64,000 bases of DNA from Stratiolaelaps scimitus (GCA_019614645.1 JABWDB010000013.1:992001-1056000); one strand, 5' to 3'; shown: positions 1 to 12,699, numbered from the stretch's first letter. Made by a program: numbers and translations. Notes: a model not told the origin generated them from the letters alone.

Positions 1-3000
1 CTCATTTCAGAGGTAAAATAATTAGTTGTAACAATTGCGTATGATCAAATGTTCATTTAACATTGCATATGAAGGCCTTTGTAGTCGGATCTTAGCAAAC
101 ACGACTCCCTCCCTCCATGCCTCTGTACTTGTTCGCGGTAACTCATATTCGTAGCTAACGCTAAAATTTCACTGTATCGAATGTATGGTTATCGACAGCG
201 ATCGCGCAAAAACCACAATCCACAATAGCGAACTGGCAACAATACGCTTGATCTACATCTATCATCGGCTGGCTGATAAGGCGAAGTGGGTTGGACGAAC
301 GGAAAATCATCTTTAAGTATTTCTGCACAGCACACAGCGTTGCTGGTGGCCCGCGCACTATATATATATATATATATAAGGTATACATGTATGGTCCATT
401 CGTAATGCTGTGCTGCAACATTCAAGAATTTCACAATTTGTTAGTCATTCAAACGAGAAAAAGAGTCAATCCTGCTAAAGAAGAAAGATAATGGCGTCTT
501 TGTTGTTGTCTGTGTTGAGTGGGTTCCACTGCGCCCCTCGCTTGAGGGTCGACTGTAATAGCCAGACTGCGTCTGCGTTTGAATGAGCCTGAGAAAATGA
601 GGTTTTTAACACGATTGCCCCGAGGGAATCCTAGTTCGAGAAAGGAGGCCAGCCCAAGCAGAGCACAAAATCGGTGTACAGCATTGCAATGTGAAAGACA
701 AGCCTTAGTCTAGAAGATTTCAATATAAAATATACATAGGTGTTTGAATAGGACCTCGAGAATTCGAGAGTGTCTTGCTTGATCTGGACTCGATTTTCCC
801 TAGATAACCAAGTCCCCAGTCCGAATAGCGGCTGTCAGGTTAGCATATACGCTGCCTTGTTTTTGTAAAACTGTCACAGACATTACATTCTGCATACGAT
901 ACGCAGGAGGTAGCTCGAGGTTTGGGAGCGAATGTTAGAAGAATCCATAAACAACAACTTGTCAACATGTATCATAGGTGAAATAAAAGCTCCAGATATT
1001 CACTTTATAACTGAAAATGATCTTAAGATGATGAGAAAGATTTAATGATCTTACTATTTTAAGGCCATCTAGCTGAACATGTTTATGGAGTTATGAATCG
1101 CATTGCTACACGATGAGTGTGTACTAGTCCCTTGAATGATGACATCTTTATGTAACAAAATGCAGGTCGCAACCAAAAGGAACTACGTTCAGATAGTTAT
1201 GCAAAACCCTGCAGCAGGTCATTATTTATAATAAGTAGACAAACTGAGTAGATATAATAGGATTTATGAGGCAATCGATTAGGCAGTCCACTATGCAGGC
1301 CATGCCGAATGACGTAAGAAGCATCATATTTGTTTGCGTTATTGTTGCGTAGAGTAGATGGAACGTCATCCCTGGTCGTACCGGGCCCCAGACTCGCCTT
1401 TGCCCACATATATTAGAAAGATATATTATAGTCCATTTTTCGCCAGATATATATATATATATATATACATTTTTGTTTGACAAACGGATTCCCCCTAAAC
1501 AACGCCTGTTCATGGTTTCATTTAGCCTGTTCCATCATAACTAGGAATCTGTATCACTTCTCACTGATCAGTCATGTTCAGTCTCGACTCGGCTGTTTAG
1601 GAAGGCCTGCTAGCATCCGGTGATCGCCCCTTGACATTATGTTGTCAACTTCGTACCTCTCTCTCTCATTACCGTTGGTAGCGCGGCTCGGAAGACATCG
1701 GAGTTCATCGTTATTCCCGCTTCGTCGAAGGAAATTCATCACGGTCTTGTTTATTTTGTGTTGTGCGAGAGGTTGCAACCTGTCTCGCGGCACAATAAAT
1801 CTTCAACTGACAGCAGCTGCACCACCTATTTTCTTTTGACGTTAATGACCTTTCGAAGTAAAACAGCCTTCTGACTTTGCTTGGATGTCTAGTGACTATG
1901 CTGAGATATATGACATCCGAAGGCACTGCACACATACACACACGCACACAGACAGAACCACATTCAGTACGTGTAAAGGTGGATGATAATTCCGCATGTG
2001 TTATGTTGACTCACCGACGAACCTCATGTGATTCTATAACTCCGATATTCTCTGGGCAGTTTCCCCTAATAAAGGAATCACGTCCCAACTCCGATTATAC
2101 CGAACAGTAGAACAGTGACGATACATCAGGCTGAGAATGATTGGTAGATCAGCAGAGCTTGAGCGGAATGCTCCAATCCAACGCATGTAGACAATGGATA
2201 CATTTACAAATCAAACAGTATAGGCAAATCCCTTCAGTACAAGTTTGGAAACGACATTGTTGACAAGGATCCATGTTCTAATCCTCATTGGAACAAGAGA
2301 CAATGTATTATAATAGTGACCCTCGTTGTCCATTTGCAGCATCATGGCAGAGGCCAGCGTTCTGTCATGTCACCTTAGCACTGCGTCCCTTTCAAGCAAT
2401 GTAAAATCAATGTATGTTTCCCACTGGCCACTCCCGCATATCAAATCCTAACAACTACTATGTATCATATGCGGGTGGGCTCTACCCTTCGCATTTCTAT
2501 CTGCTATCCCTAAACTGCTGATATTCAGTTGTCTTCATTCGACGGCGAACGGCCTCGATTCCGCCGCGCGATCTACTGCAGCTGTCCGTGGTGTAGCTAA
2601 TGTAGTTTTTTGATGAAGTATCGTATCTTGGAAGTAGGTAACAAAGCATGCAGAAATCCCATTAGTGAATTTGCTATTTGCAACCCGTTTTTATGCACCA
2701 CTCACTCACTCCGTGTGCAATCGGCGGTGAGCATCATTGCGGAGTCAGCTAATAAATTTGCGTTCGCTTCTCTACTCCTCGACACTGTCGTGCCCCATTT
2801 TCTAGAAATCAACTAAGGTTTCGAAATGGCTACCTCATACTCTTCGCTTTCACTCGCAGTTTGAGAATAAGGCAGAAGCGTTTGCTTGACTCACCATAGC
2901 ATTTGCTCGTTATAACACGTTTTTCGGTTTTTATGTTGCAGTTCTGCGAACCACTTGTAAAGCATCTAGATCGTAATGATCTACATTGCGTATACTCTGC

Positions 3001-3027
3001 CGACCTTGAGTGCAACAACCTTTTTAT
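1..3027. other. No gene recognised
   Basis: AT-rich sequence with two TA tracts. All open frames are short, and those near the TA tracts only translate the repeat. Confidence 0.5.
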
Positions 3028-3052
3028 TATATATATATATATATATATATAT
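3028..3052. repeat. (TA)n microsatellite
   Basis: A pure TA tract. Similar tracts of 16-28 bases lie at about 359, 1447, 7868, 7913, 18296, 18640, 23279, 30573, 39519, 47974 and 52640. Confidence 0.95.
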
Positions 3053-3079
3053 GGCGACTCGAACCGGTTTGTGGATTAA

Positions 3080-3181
3080 ATGCCGCCTTCGAATGGTGCT
3101 ATCACTGGTGCTACCATTGTAGACATTCCCGATTTTAACTTCGAGACCGCCGTATGCCGAGTATGTCTAAGGTACCCGTGA
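3080..3181 (+). CDS. Small frame with CRVCLR motif, possible first exon
   Basis: The ATG at 3080 opens MPPSNGAITGATIVDIPDF and then FETAVCRVCLR, followed by a possible donor (AAG|GTACCC) and a TGA two codons on. CxxC followed by a basic residue recalls the start of ZAD or RING-like zinc-binding domains, whose remaining ligands would lie in later exons. I found no such exon nearby. Weak. Confidence 0.18.
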   Translation: MPPSNGAITGATIVDIPDFNFETAVCRVCLRYP

Positions 3182-3492
3182 TCCCTAAGTGTATTTGTAG
3201 AGCTCGCGAACGAGTTATAACAGCATTGGCGTATCCACGCCCGTAGACGACATCATATACGATCCGCGGAGAACGATATCTGTCTTCGGCTTCGTTTTAG
3301 TATCGTGCAGCCAGCCCGTCGTTGCTTGTGCATAATTTGTATTGCGTGCATAAGACAGATAATAAATAACATATGTGCTGATGGCTATAAGGTTCAGAGT
3401 AAGCTATTACGCTTATATATACATAGCAAAATATAGGGAACTCGTTGCGTTTATATTGGATCAGGGCTCGGACGTTGAGTCGGAGCAAGAAA

Positions 3493-3520
3493 TCTCTCTC
3501 TCTCTCTCTCGAGAGAGAGA
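3493..3520. repeat. (TC)n-(GA)n palindrome
   Basis: A TC run turns directly into a GA run, so 3501-3520 is a perfect 20-bp palindrome without loop. Confidence 0.9.
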
Positions 3521-4976
3521 TCAAAATCTCAATGAACAGGAAACAGACGTAATTTTCGGACTGAATTTTCTATTTTTCCGGTGGATATCTAAGAGACATC
3601 ACCCGGTCATGTAAGAAGCCCTCAAATATATCACCACTAGCGCAGTGGGCGACTTAAACGTCTCTTTAGAAGTGAGAAAGTAACGAGAAGAACAAAGGTT
3701 TAACTAACATTTTTTAGCGTTCTTCGGGTGTTTTTGGGCTTGTGGGCATGGCCCAGCAAGCTAGTCGCGATGAACTTCATAATCTGTCGTGGTAGACGGC
3801 CGGTTAAGGGTTCGAGGCGTTAATGAAAAATTCGCATGATGAGATTAATGAGTAATTGCATAGGGCAATTGAGGCATACATCATTGCAATAGCCGGCGCA
3901 TAAAGGATGCGTATTTCCAGCCCTCTAAATGAATGTATATTTATTTATAGTGATACAATACTTGGGGTCACCGTTAGGCTTCCTTTTCAACTAAACCGTT
4001 GATACGAACTTCGTAGAATTCTAATTTGGTATAAAGCTACTCAAAAAATTTAGTTAGATCATAGCCAGTCATGCGAGCTAAATCAGCCAGCGTTTGTTGC
4101 AAGTTTAAGGTATTTTTTTTTACATTGATTTGGACATTGGATTTTTTCTAGGAGAAATCATTATCTCTAAACGTACGGGTCCCACTAGGTGGTGTTCCAA
4201 TTTCTACGAAAACTGGGTCGATCCCGTGCACGCTAGACCCAGATGACAATCATCTCTGCCTACCAAAACTATTCTCTGTGTCTATCTCTACTTATCGGGA
4301 CATTATATTACCCACTCCGACACTATTGCCCACACCTCCGTCGCGCTAAATTCATCTTTCCTTCGTGGGCCTTGACAAAAAAGACATCGAAACGTCAACA
4401 GAATGATCCTCCTTGTGTAAACTATTCAACAAGTATAGAAACTTCTCATATTTCCAAACTTGCGGTCCTCTGTTGATTCCGCACTCGAATTGCCAAAATG
4501 ATGGACAACGCTCGTCCGTGACCACTACGTCATCTCCGAGGGCACCTGCTTTAAGGCGTCTTGAATCGGTTAACTTGTCGCAACTCAGCCGTAAATCTGC
4601 ACTGCGCCTTCCAGCCCGTATTGTTCAGCGTTTGCGTACGCCTATGATTGCGGTCTGTACGGTCTGAGACGATGTGGGTTTTTGCCCACAACAGTGCGAC
4701 CCCCTTGGGTTTGTGACCCTTCGTAGTTTAGCGCCTATGTGTCTACCAATCGCGCGCCTTGTGGCCCTCGCTGGCCCTTCATAGAGTTTATTATTTTTCT
4801 TTGCAACTTCTCGTTTGTTTGTCCTCTTTGCGCTTCCGTTCGGCCGAGCCTCCCTCGACCCGGCCGTGCCACCCCTCACTCTCTAAGGCAGACTACGATG
4901 CCTATCGCCGCCGACCTCACGGTACGACGGAAGATCTGCCTTCATCAGCGACGGTCTGACGCTCAGCTATCGGCGA

Positions 4977-5200
4977 TGACGTGTTTTCGACACCTGGCTG
5001 GATTACTTCAGCAAGCTCGCTCCGGCGAGGCCTGCATTGCTACTAGAAAATAGGGATCTCTGCAAGCACCTATCAGAGCGCCGCGATCGAAATTGTGAAG
5101 GTTCTTGGTCAGAGATTGACAAGCGATCGACCTACTGCGAGAGTATTTATGTTCGGCGGCAGCCGAAGCAGACTCTATTTTGTTATTTGGTATGCTATAT
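4977..5200 (+). pseudogene. Possible degenerate DDE (pogo/Tigger-like) transposase fragment
   Basis: After a stop at 4977 the frame reads RVFDTWLDYFSKLAPARPAL followed by LLENRDLCKHLSERRD. The W-L-x-x-F..P..P-x-L-L-L pattern recalls the DDE domain of pogo/Tigger transposases (F..WL.HF....P..PVLLI.D.H.SH), but the catalytic D and H are not matched and the conserved HTTH..QPLD block is absent. A chance reading is quite possible. The surrounding 4.5-5.1 kb is GC-rich, with several overlapping open frames. Confidence 0.18.
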
Positions 5201-5575
5201 ATATTTATATATATATGGCCTAAAATGTGTGGATCTAATACATTCTCGTATCCTATTCGCGGGGCACGGGAGCGGTGTCGCAAAAGGCCCGTTTGTGATA
5301 TAGGAAACTAATATGATCACCAATTCATGGAATACGATCAACTCCTCCATGGGTAGGTCGTTTGATCTCTACTCTCAGCCTCTCCCTCTTGCAAATCTGT
5401 TGCCAAAATCGGTATATCCAAGCAAATCCGCGTTTTCAGTGCTAACAAGCAAAACGTTCACTAAATCCAAAATAGGATAGAATGTCTCAATGGAGCATTT
5501 GTGATTCATTCCGACGTAGTGATTATAGTTTACATTATAAATACGTTTGCAGTATCTGTTTTAAATAGAAAAAAC

Positions 5576-5689
5576 ATGGCGGATACCAGCAGAGAGTCTA
5601 AAGGCCAAAAAACGGCGAAAGATTTACCAGCATTTGTTCCTTTATCGGACAGGTCTTGTCTTGTCAAATATTTTCGACATTATCTATAA
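5576..5689 (+). CDS. Small frame, 37 aa, unrecognised
   Basis: The ATG at 5576 has a strong eukaryotic start context (A at -3, G at +4). The frame begins MADTSRESKGQKTAKDL, continues PAFVPLSDR and stops after KYFRHYL. A GT directly after SDR (CAG|GTCTTG) could be a splice donor, making this a first coding exon. The basic, polar composition is protein-like. There is no family match, and nothing around it identifies a gene. Confidence 0.22.
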   Translation: MADTSRESKGQKTAKDLPAFVPLSDRSCLVKYFRHYL

Positions 5690-5903
5690 TCACGTATCTG
5701 CTTCAGTCGCGGTATAAGCACACGGCACAAGCGCACATAGCGCGCGTATGTGGCAAAAGCGCATTGATTTACTTCATAGTTAAATAGACATTTTCGAGAC
5801 GAATACGAGCCACTTCGGCAGAGGTACACAGAAGATTCGGTGCAAAGTGTAGCTGGTACTCTAGAGCCTTTGGTCTCGTATCTAGCCACCCATGTTACAT
5901 ATA

Positions 5904-5907
<4 letters not shown>

Positions 5908-5939
<32 letters not shown>
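5908..5939. repeat. (TA)n microsatellite
   Basis: A TA tract interrupted once near its start, touching SINE-1 copy D. Confidence 0.95.
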
Positions 5940-5940
<1 letters not shown>

Positions 5941-6012
5941 GGCATGAATATTAAAAGCGGTACCGTGGACGTTAAATGTTGGCTGAGAGTCAGCCCGAAA
6001 ACCTCTCTCTGT
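5941..6012 (+). repeat. SINE-1 copy D, 3' part only
   Basis: GTGGACGTTAAATGTTGGCT and GAGAGTCAGCCCGAAAACCT match the 3' halves of copies A and B. It lies immediately 3' of a long (TA)n tract. Confidence 0.65.
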
Positions 6013-6379
6013 CCACGGCATGAGTGACCAATCGCTAAACGATGAATGTCGGCACATGGTCATATTTGTGATCAATGAGTGGATCATTTGCCGTTATAGG
6101 GTACAGTGCATCGCATGACATAGACTGTTTGCATGTATATAAATAGAACAGGACTCCCCATCGTCCGGGCGAAAACGCCACAGTGGACCAGCACCGCCAA
6201 CCACGTAGGGCCTCCTCTCAACGGGCTCGAGGATCTACAGGGGGTAACGGGGTCGGGTAAATGGGGTAAGGAACAAGGTCAGCCGTCCGTTCAGTCGCTT
6301 GTGGATGGACACAAGGCGGTGCCGTCAAGCTTCGCAGTTCGCGCAAACAAAACAATGCAGCAGCTTGCTGAGACAACTC

Positions 6380-6861
6380 AATTATAATATATGATCACAA
6401 CGAGGACGGTGGTGATTGGGTTTCACACCGTTGTCCGTTGGTCCTCTACCGGTGACGCCGTTTCACGATTTATATTATTATTATTATTGTTGTTGTTGCT
6501 GTTGTTATTATTACTACTATTATGTATGCCGGCTGATCTGAGTAGTATACTCGTATAGCAATCAGTCATATACTAGATAACCATATTATGTTATAAGATT
6601 TTCGGCGAGGGCCACATACGTTACGTCAATGGACGACGTTTACCGGCAACGATTTATGATACAAACATGCTAGCGGTTGGTAACCGCACCCGTCACAGTA
6701 CTAACCTATATGCTAGATGGTCGCTCGGTCGCGTGGTCGTCGATCGATCTTGTCGAATTGATGATGAATTAGAAGGAAGAAAGAATCACACACACAACAA
6801 TATATAATCCTGAGTTAGCTGATGTTGTTACCGGTCGAGTGGATGAGTGTCGTTGTCGTCC

Positions 6862-6892
<31 letters not shown>

Positions 6893-7228
6893 GTGTTAAT
6901 GATGATAGTCTCTTTAATAATGTTTGTTATAACCATTAATGACTGGAGGACAGCAGTCTCCGTACATCGTGCACTGTGCACCAATTTACACGTTTTTCTT
7001 CTCTTGAAACTGACTATATGCTTTTCGTACGGCTACTGTTGCGTATCGCCAAATGTTGCCAATAGCTGGCCGTACGACGAAAAGCAAAAACGGAGCTATT
7101 GCAATGTAGATTAACGATGAAATTACAGCACCTGATAATATGGCGTCATTTCGCTGATTGAGAGAAGCTTGACTTGCGTTTAACAGAAGAAACACGGACG
7201 TTTGATTGAACTGCTTGCTTGCTTCGTT
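6380..7228. other. No gene recognised
   Basis: Trinucleotide tracts dominate. A short inverted match GCTTTTCGTACGGC / GGCCGTACGACGAAAAGC lies at 7019-7085 and is the only structure noted. Confidence 0.5.
6862..6891. repeat. (TTG)n microsatellite
   Basis: About ten TTG units. A further mixed TTA/TTG tract lies at 6474-6510. Confidence 0.95.
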
Positions 7229-7290
7229 GATTCATTGATTGATTTATCAGTTGATTGATTGATTGATTGATTGGCTGATTCGTTGATTGA
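7229..7290. repeat. (GATT)n tract
   Basis: About a dozen GATT units with a few interruptions. It is followed by a GC-rich block (7.38-7.76 kb) with several open frames and no recognised gene. Confidence 0.85.
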
Positions 7291-8312
7291 CGATGAGATG
7301 CTGGAGTTTGTGGACAACTTGAACAACGGCGTGGGAGTATCCTCAGTGATCACATCATCCAAACTGCAGAAGGCTGTTGGCTGGTGCGCGTTGAAGCCGC
7401 CGGCTCGCGCGGCCAGAGAGAGTCCCTTCCCACGGCGGGAAGGACCTACGTAGGAAAGGGTATTCATTCGTGGAAGAGCAAAGGGACTTACGGCCCCGGC
7501 TTAGTGTGCCTCAGTGCCGCACAGCAGCGGCACAGCAGTGCGGGCTGCCGCTCTCAAACTCTCCGGCGAGCAACGGCGGAACCGACCCACTAAAACGCCC
7601 TCCGCTCCGGCCTCGCTCTTGCCCCTGGGATCCCACATCGTCGCCTGCATACCAGCCCGCGACCAAAGGGAATGTGTTCAGGTGGAACTCTCGACACAAT
7701 ACCTCGTCCCAGGTCCCGCTCGCTCGGCCGCTCGGTCGATCGTGTGAGCGTGTCTGCCTCGAGTGTTTCACCGGCGCTCACCGACCGATGACAACATTAG
7801 GTTGCAGCAAACATTCGGTTCTTATTGACATTGCGATTTGGGACAATTGGTCAGCAGATAGCAGGAAATATATATATATATATATATAGATAGGAAAATA
7901 TCATCGACCGAGGTATATATATATATATACATATATGCATATGCACGTAGGGAAATATGTGTGGAAATTGGGATAAACTGACTTCATCACGTAGTGGGGC
8001 GGTCAGTCTATCCGAGTTTGCAAATACGCAATCGGTATACATGCACGCTAGTAGCTTTCAAGGGGAAAGCAAATCATTTAAGACCATATTGAAATAATTC
8101 ATTTGGGACCATACATAATAATGATAATCGATGCAACACGGAATACTGTCGTCTAAGCAAGTCAAACTAAGAACTAATATTTACGTCGCCACAGTTCAAT
8201 TGTTGCGCAGCACCGAATCACATTATATCAACGCAATGAGCGACCAAATAGACTTCGTAGTTTGCAGCAGGGCGCGTTTGTCGAACACTGTCGTTCTCTT
8301 GGCTTAGAATAG

Positions 8313-8672
8313 ATGCCGCGGCTGATGCTGCTGCTGCTACTGCTGTCATCGCGGGTCTTGTCTGCGCAAGCTGAAATGGAATACGATGCCGGTACAAACG
8401 GACCCAGTCAAATCGATTGCGAGAGAGCGATTTTCAATCAGATTCCGTCGGTTCGATGTTCCGTTGCGCCGACCCGTTGCCTGTTGAATGCTCGCGCGTT
8501 ACACAATGCCGCAGTGCGGGACGGTTTTTTTTTGTTGGTGAATTACTTTGCTAGTCCCGGGATAGACGGGACAATGAGAGTGTCACGTCCCGATACTCTT
8601 AACACTAGCGCCACTGGCGGCTGGAAAAATCTCGAACGTCATGTGTCCTGCCCGACATTGTGTTATATGTAA
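8313..8672 (+). CDS. Candidate secreted protein, 119 aa, unrecognised
   Basis: The frame starts at ATG 8313 and runs to TAA. Residues 1-20 look like a cleavable signal peptide: a short basic start, a Leu core (LMLLLLLL), then SSRVLSAQA with small residues before a likely cut. The remainder has at least five Cys, among them CERAIFNQIP and CPTLCYM near the end, and no membrane segment. The Leu core comes from a CTG-rich stretch, so chance is possible. No homologue is recognised and no intron is needed. The context around the ATG is weak. A GC-rich patch lies 600 bases upstream. It could be a small secreted or salivary-type peptide, a first exon, or nothing. Confidence 0.3.
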   Translation: MPRLMLLLLLLSSRVLSAQAEMEYDAGTNGPSQIDCERAIFNQIPSVRCSVAPTRCLLNARALHNAAVRDGFFLLVNYFASPGIDGTMRVSRPDTLNTSATGGWKNLERHVSCPTLCYM

Positions 8673-9161
8673 AGGATTTTTTCTCAGGACATCCTGGATT
8701 CGAAACCCTGATCGTGGAAAACTTCTAGATTTGCCTCGAACAAGTAGAGATTAATACAATATCATGCGGACGAGCACTGAGCTGGACTTGACTTCAGAAG
8801 AAGGATTGCACTTGTAATGACCACTATTTGTCCGAGGTACATTGTTGCCTTGAAAATATTCTATGTCTCACGAAACATACGAATCGGTTTGGGCTTCAGG
8901 TGACAATTCGACGAGCATTGTTGTTAAGAATAATTCACTGTAATACGGACCCAATGTGACAAGCTTATAGATAACATTTGAGGAAAGCAAATCCGAGCTT
9001 AGCCAAGCCATTATTAAGACAATGACTTCGTATTAAGTGCCTATTGTAGCAGCCAATGAGCTCACGGGGTCTACCGTATCTCGTTTCATCCGCTTCGATG
9101 CAAGGTAGGTCTCGAAACTCCTGCAACAGGTGATTGCAAACGTTATTCAGAATATACCAGT

Positions 9162-9470
9162 TCAAGTTGAACACATGTAGTTCAGGTGGACGAAATCAAA
9201 GCTGACAGGTAGACCGTCCACCAGACACCAGGGTGGGGGCGGGGATATCCATGGGCTATTACTGGGCCGCCTTCGGGTGTCGCCTGCGAATTTCCGAACG
9301 GTAGAACTTTGTAGCAATTCGGGGACACATCGCCACCCCGTGGTATCGAAATGGCCACCGGCGGGAGTGGCCTCGATTTGCTCGATGGCATCAATATGTC
9401 GACTCAGCTCAAACGAACGCCGTCCAAAGGTAATGGTAATGGTTCCAGCTTCATGTTCTATAGCCCCACT
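9162..9470 (-). other. Open frame of 103 codons without early ATG, possible internal or last exon
   Basis: The minus strand is open from 9470 to a TGA at 9164-9162. It reads SGAIEHEAGTITITFGRRSF, then ELSRHIDAIEQIEATPAGGH and a Pro-rich stretch before VDGLPVSFDFVHLNYM. A possible acceptor (ACCTTAG) ends exactly at the frame's start. The composition is protein-like, but the opposite strand is also open for 65 codons and no family is recognised. Confidence 0.2.
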
Positions 9471-10671
9471 CTAAGGTTACTGTAAGAACATATAGCCAAG
9501 TGTAATGAATTTGAGGTACATTTTACGTTTTTATTATATGGAAACCTTTCTTACAACACAGAAGCATTGACAGTATGCTATGCTACACATGTTGTATACA
9601 ACAGCCCGGTTATTAAAACAAATGTTCATCTTGGAGTTAGGACGGAGCAACAAATGACGTTAGATGCAAAGAACTCGGTGAAGCTGTGACAATTCATGCT
9701 GATCATCATTATCAAGCTTCCAGAATTCTTACCTTAATTATTATTTCGTTTTGAAAGAGGCACAGAAGGGTGAATTTTTTCCAGTAGTTCCAAATTTGGG
9801 GAAAACTGTCCATATTGTAGTTGTTCAGAGCAAAAACAATATTTGACAAAGTTTGGAACTCTGACTAAAATCGTATTCGCAACTACACTTAGAGATATCA
9901 CTTACCATAAGGTCCTCTGTTAGCACAAACGAATCCGTGAAATTGCAGCTTACGAGCAGCTGTGAGGGCTTTTTTGTCGAAACAACACATTGCAATCTAA
10001 AACGAAACGTTCTCTCGCTGTTAATAAAAATAAAATAAAACACTCTCCCTCTGTACAGGAGAGGACAATAAGGCTCTCCATAGAATGTTTGTAGACAATT
10101 GCATATGTGTGAAATACTATGAGCGGCTTCCTCTTACATACTGATCGTGGCAGAATTGTGTCGGGTAGAGCGAGACAGGTACAAATGAATGGTTACTTCA
10201 ATTCTGCTCAATGTTGATAACTATCCCTCTATATCGACAGTACGTGCATTAGTATGATAACAACAGACATTCGAATATAGTTATTCATAAATTTATACGC
10301 AAAGTATCGTAAAGTCGAAGTGGTGTGCGCAAATGATTGATTTTGAAACAAAGTTCACCTCGAGTAACCAAGATCATAACGATCATCGGAGCTCGAACAA
10401 CTCAACCGTTTAGCCTCCGCGGCCTTCTCTTGCGAAACGCTGCTTTTTGGGCCGATGAATATTGACGAATATCGACAATCCTTGTTCTAAAACTATTTGC
10501 AGAAGAAGGTTGTGTGTTTGGGTTGCAGAGATGTACTCCGTGGGGTACAGCATTTGATACAACACGAATTTCTTAGCGGACAGAGACAATTACTTGCAAA
10601 AGCTTCTCATAGTTTTTCATTCGCTTACTGCAGTACAGAGCGTAAATGCGATAAATAACATAACATAACAT

Positions 10672-10770
10672 TTGCGGTTTATTTCCGGAACTGCAATTTT
10701 ACAATGCTTAAGTAATAATACAATGCTTAATATAATAATACAATGCTTTAATACAATACAATGCTTAAGT
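10672..10770 (-). repeat. SINE-2 copy with internally amplified motif
   Basis: It contains the GGTTTATTTCCGGAACTGCA end of SINE-2, followed by the unit ACAATGCTTAA or a close variant four times, separated by AATAAT-type spacers. Other copies have this unit once. Confidence 0.6.
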
Positions 10771-11164
10771 AATAATTCGATAAACTGGAAAAACATTTCA
10801 ATATCAGTTCACATAAAAGTACGTTTATATTTTTTTTTTGGTGTACCAGAATAATTTAATAAAAAAATTACTAAAATTTGAAAACAGATTGGCCAAGGGG
10901 TGGCTATGAGATTCCTACATTTACATCTTTTCAGCACAACCCGAAGGTTCAAAGCACACTTAGTATTGTCAAATTTGTTCATTGTAATTAACTCACAAGG
11001 TATTCTTTGTCCTCACAGTCGACGTGACGTCTCGAATAATCCACGTCTCGTCAGAGGTTCGGTGCTCCTTTTTCGGGATGAATTCACCAGGTGCCTGATG
11101 ATGCCCTCGCACCGTCAGCGTCTATCATTGGCCCACAGAAACGTTCAATGCGTAAAGCACATAG

Positions 11165-11265
11165 GTAAAGGTTTATTGGTTTATTGAAGAAGCTGCAATT
11201 TTACAATGCTTAAGCTCTCTTAAGGTGTTACACTGCTGCGCGGGTTGGAATTTCCTGAGACAGCG
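11165..11265 (-). repeat. SINE-2 copy
   Basis: The minus strand shares AAGAGAGCTTAAGCATTGTA, AAATTGCAGCTTCTTCAATA and AAACCAATAAACCTTTACC with the 56 kb copy. The head is degenerate, with a weak B box. Confidence 0.7.
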
Positions 11266-11789
11266 GACGGAAACGGCGGATGCGATTCCTCTGATCCGCA
11301 CCTTGTTGTGGTTTTACTCATTTATGGGAGCGTGGCGCAAGGTCTGACGGCGTACACCGGCGTTATAGCTCGCGTTGGTTTGTCTACACTATTTTTTGAT
11401 ATATGCATACTTACTAGGGAATGACACGGCCTTACCCTTGGCCAAAATTGAGAGCTGTGTTTCAATTGATTAAATCGAACATTGTCCCCGAGAGCTATTT
11501 CTTGCGAATAGGGTTGATGTCCGCATACATCGAACATTAACCAGTATCAATATATTCGTTGCTACGTTGCGGTTCGTTAATGTGCCAGAATAGAATTTTT
11601 GTCTTGATCATGCTGGGCTTGTTTTCACACAGCGCAGCGTTAAGCTGCTATCGTATCGTAATTGTCTGTGGCTCCTTTATCTGCAACAAAATTGCCAATA
11701 TATGGTTTGTCTGGAAAAATTGCCGGGCACGGTTTCCATCGTTGGTTCGCGCGCGAACCGCTACTCTGGTGGAAATGGTCTACATTTTT

Positions 11790-11945
11790 TGAGAGGAGGA
11801 AATTTTCTTCAAACGCACAGACACCACCAGAGACACCTTCCAATCTCCATTAAAATGGGCCGATCCAGCGCAGGGTTGACTTGGATGACAAAACGCCTCT
11901 TCGTGCTAGAGCCACCATCCTCTGCTAAGAATCCATCTCTTCCCT
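11790..11945 (+). repeat. Dispersed repeat, copy 1 (pair with 26.2 kb)
   Basis: TTCAAACGCACAGACACCAC, CCAATCTCCATTAAAATGG, GATCCAGCGCAGG and GATGACAAAACGCCTC all recur, inverted and with few changes, at 26120-26292, ending in both at AGAGTCGG. The minus strand of this copy reads RRFVIQVNPALDRPILMEIG. The family was not recognised. Confidence 0.65.
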
Positions 11946-12699
11946 AGAGTCGGCCCGCTTAGTATTACTTCGATCTGGAAATTGTCTACTGGGGTCTATA
12001 GGGTGCACTGACTATTCTACGAATTTTCCGCGAAAAAATTTTCCAACAGGTTCAAATTTAGGTTTGCACTCAACTCGCGAGTAAATGCTGTATCCAGTCT
12101 AAGCGGCTGCAGCACCTACCTTATCTTTCAGCTTTTTCTTATCTTAATGTCAAGGCAAATTTGTAGAGAATTCGATCCTCAGTATTTGAGAAATTTCACG
12201 TTTTCGTTAGCTTTAATTGGTTTTCCTGGATAAATTAGATTTTAAATTACTGACAAATTTTCTTCCAAGACATGACTCACCTTCGGCGCTTGTAAACACG
12301 TCGATCAAGTTGTGAATGATTGCGGGCAAAAGGCTGAGTGAGCTGTACTCAACTCAGCTCTCACTTAGGTGCATTTCTATTTTGCAAACCGAAATTGTTG
12401 ATAAGGTCACGAACTACTTGTCGACCCTTGCTTGCTTAATAACCCAGCGAATTCATAGTCGAAGCTTCAAATTAAACAAGGAAATCTTGTACGTGGGTGT
12501 TTTTCTGTAGTCAGACGCGTGAGGAGGAGCCCTTCCAGTGAAAAATAAGATGAGCCAAAATCTTAAAATAGGACTAGAATATATTAATCCTTGTACTTGC
12601 CGAACGGTCGAGGATACTCAGACTTTTGCTCCTTATTGAACAAATGCAGGTATGCCTGTAACCACACATGACCTGTCAGAATCCTGCGTAAGGTGATAT

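Noticed and set aside
5680..6087. 135-codon minus-strand frame
   Set aside because: It translates a (TA)n tract into Tyr-Ile repeats and part of SINE-1 copy D, with no domain.
6839..7114. Frame with a Cys run
   Set aside because: The run is the translation of the (TTG)n microsatellite.
7384..7760. GC-rich block with five overlapping open frames
   Set aside because: Frames on both strands are open simply because stop codons are rare in GC-rich sequence, and none shows a domain. It may be a promoter but cannot be supported.
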